Source: Oscillospiraceae bacterium (GTDB lineage Bacteria; Bacillota; Clostridia; Oscillospirales; Oscillospiraceae). Taken from it: 46,729 nt of DNA. Below, in pieces: positions 45,535 through 46,729 of this stretch (the first letter of the stretch is position 1; each line of letters opens with the position of its first letter). Location: contig SVME01000006.1 of the NCBI GenBank assembly GCA_015067605.1, positions 1 through 46,729 of the forward strand, given 5' to 3'. Below the pieces are notes generated by a model. That model saw nothing but the letters and a program-made list of their open reading frames with translations, had not been told where the DNA came from and made no database searches. The position numbers and the translations under genes are program-made.

Positions 45535-46080
45535 ATGCTGAAACATCAGGGTACACAAACCCTTCAAACAGAGCGGCTGGTTTTGCGGCGTTTTACCGTT
45601 GAGGATGCGCCGGTGGTTTTTCGCAACTGGACTGGCGATGACGAGGTGACCCGCTATCTTTCGTGGCCCACCCACACCAGCGAGGGCATTACCCGTATGG
45701 TGCTGGAGGACTGGGTGCGCAGCTACGAAAAGCCGGATTTTTACACATGGGCCATCGAATTCGAGGGCGAGCCGGTGGGCAGCATCAGTGTAGTGGAGCT
45801 GCGGGAGAATGTGCAGGCCGCCGAAATCGGCTACTGCATCGGCAAGCGCTGGTGGCATCAGGGAATCACATCCGAGGCGCTGAAGGCAGTGATGGATTTT
45901 CTGTTTGAGCAGGTAGGCTTCAACCGGATTTCCGCCCGCCATGATTCGAGAAATCCCAATTCCGGCGGCGTGATGAAAAAGTGCGGTATGACGCTGGAGG
46001 GCATCCACCGCCAGTCGGATTGTAACAATCAAGGCATCTGCGATACCTGCGTTTATGCGATTCTGGCATCGGAAAGATAA
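45535..46080 (+). CDS. GNAT family N-acetyltransferase (RimJ/RimL-like)
   Basis: TERLVLRRFTVEDAPVVFRNW, EIGYCIGKRWWHQGITSEALKAVMDFLFE, NPNSGGVMKKCGM. Confidence 0.93.
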   Translation: MLKHQGTQTLQTERLVLRRFTVEDAPVVFRNWTGDDEVTRYLSWPTHTSEGITRMVLEDWVRSYEKPDFYTWAIEFEGEPVGSISVVELRENVQAAEIGYCIGKRWWHQGITSEALKAVMDFLFEQVGFNRISARHDSRNPNSGGVMKKCGMTLEGIHRQSDCNNQGICDTCVYAILASER

Positions 46081-46318
46081 ATTATCATTTAGCGCACCAA
46101 ACAACACGTCATTGCGAGCCCCGCAGGGGCGTGGCAATCCCCAAAGGATTTAGACACATTCCGAAGGCACTGTCATTGCCACGTCGGCCTATTCGGCCTC
46201 CTCGCAATGACATGGCTGTACGATAGGTGCCAAAAATCTTTGGGGATTGCCACACCAGTCTGCGGACTGGTTCGCAATGACGTGTGTTGATCGTTACACC
46301 GCTAAACGATAATTTAAA
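46077..46318. repeat. MITE-like element with shared TIR and long internal palindrome (CATTGCGAG...GTGGCAATCCCC type)
   Basis: ATAAATTATCATTTAGCG / CGCTAAACGATAATTTA; ACACGTCATTGCGA...GTGGCAATCCCCAAAG inverted as CTTTGGGGATTGCCAC...TCGCAATGACGTGT. Confidence 0.85.
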
Positions 46319-46332
46319 GCAATTACAGAAGA

Positions 46333-46362
46333 ACAGGGCGTGCCACGCACGCCCTGTTCTTA
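46333..46362. terminator. Hairpin AACAGGGCGTG...CACGCCCTGTT
   Basis: Perfect inverted repeat just past the stop of the minus-strand ORF. Confidence 0.7.
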
Positions 46363-46729
46363 GGCTAAAATCTGATTCAATTGTGCTACGAAGGCATCGT
46401 GATTCAAGGCCCTATTCTTGCGACTGATTAGCTGATCCAGCTCTGTCACCCGTTTGTTGAAGCATTTGCCGTAGAGCTTACATTCCAGCGTGCAGCGCAA
46501 ATCGCAGTGGAGGGTATACCGCTCCAGCGGGTTGCCCTTGCTGTCGCAAATCTCTGCCACCAGTTCGGGGCTGTGAAACAGCTCCATGGTCTGGCGAATC
46601 AGCGCCGGATCCTTCTTTTGCAGCTTCAGAGTCAGATACCGCTTCAGTCCAATCAGGCGGGCGGCATCCTCGGGAGCCGCAGCGGGAACCCAGCTTGCAA
46701 GGCAGCGAATCACTTCCTGATACCGGCCC
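46360..46729 (-). CDS. Hypothetical protein, 5' end truncated by the window
   Basis: ORF stays open through the right edge (…GRYQEVIRCLASWV); cysteine cluster CDLRCTLECKLYGKC. Confidence 0.65.
   Translation of the reverse strand, partial: GRYQEVIRCLASWVPAAAPEDAARLIGLKRYLTLKLQKKDPALIRQTMELFHSPELVAEICDSKGNPLERYTLHCDLRCTLECKLYGKCFNKRVTELDQLISRKNRALNHDAFVAQLNQILA

Overview
This looks like a window from a spore-forming Clostridia (Oscillospirales-like) chromosome, mostly ordinary housekeeping genes. Recognisable genes include dus, M23 peptidase, asnB, pyk, CapA, a PAP2/NAGPA/GT2-GtrA cell-envelope cluster, beta-CASP RNase-like, aldo/keto reductase, and an ICDH/aconitase/GntR/Re-citrate-synthase-like cluster. 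Others are BlaI/M56, ALDH, GT4/plsC, a CDP-alcohol phosphatidyltransferase, a SpoIID-like/PG-binding operon, and an ECF sigma factor with a beta-propeller partner. The unusual material is concentrated in three places. (1) A compact ~5.4 kb tyrosine-integrase island (32845-38295) sits in tRNA-Pro(CGG). It has exact 50-bp att repeats and GGTCAACA arm-type sites at both ends. It also carries a promoter-structured RNA-terminator unit (~34390-34588) and two genes with strong Shine-Dalgarno sites that are each interrupted by one in-frame TAG near the start. (2) tRNA-tail palindromic elements lie downstream of tRNA-Ala(CGC), as three tandem 140-bp units, and downstream of tRNA-Pro. They share a GC-rich double-hairpin core but carry tails that match the local tRNA. 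(3) Modular MITE-like intergenic elements share the terminal motif ATAAATTATCGTTTAGC, enclose different hairpin cores, and in two cases supply the stop codon of the adjacent gene. All calls come from reading the sequence and the supplied ORF track; no database search or folding program was run.
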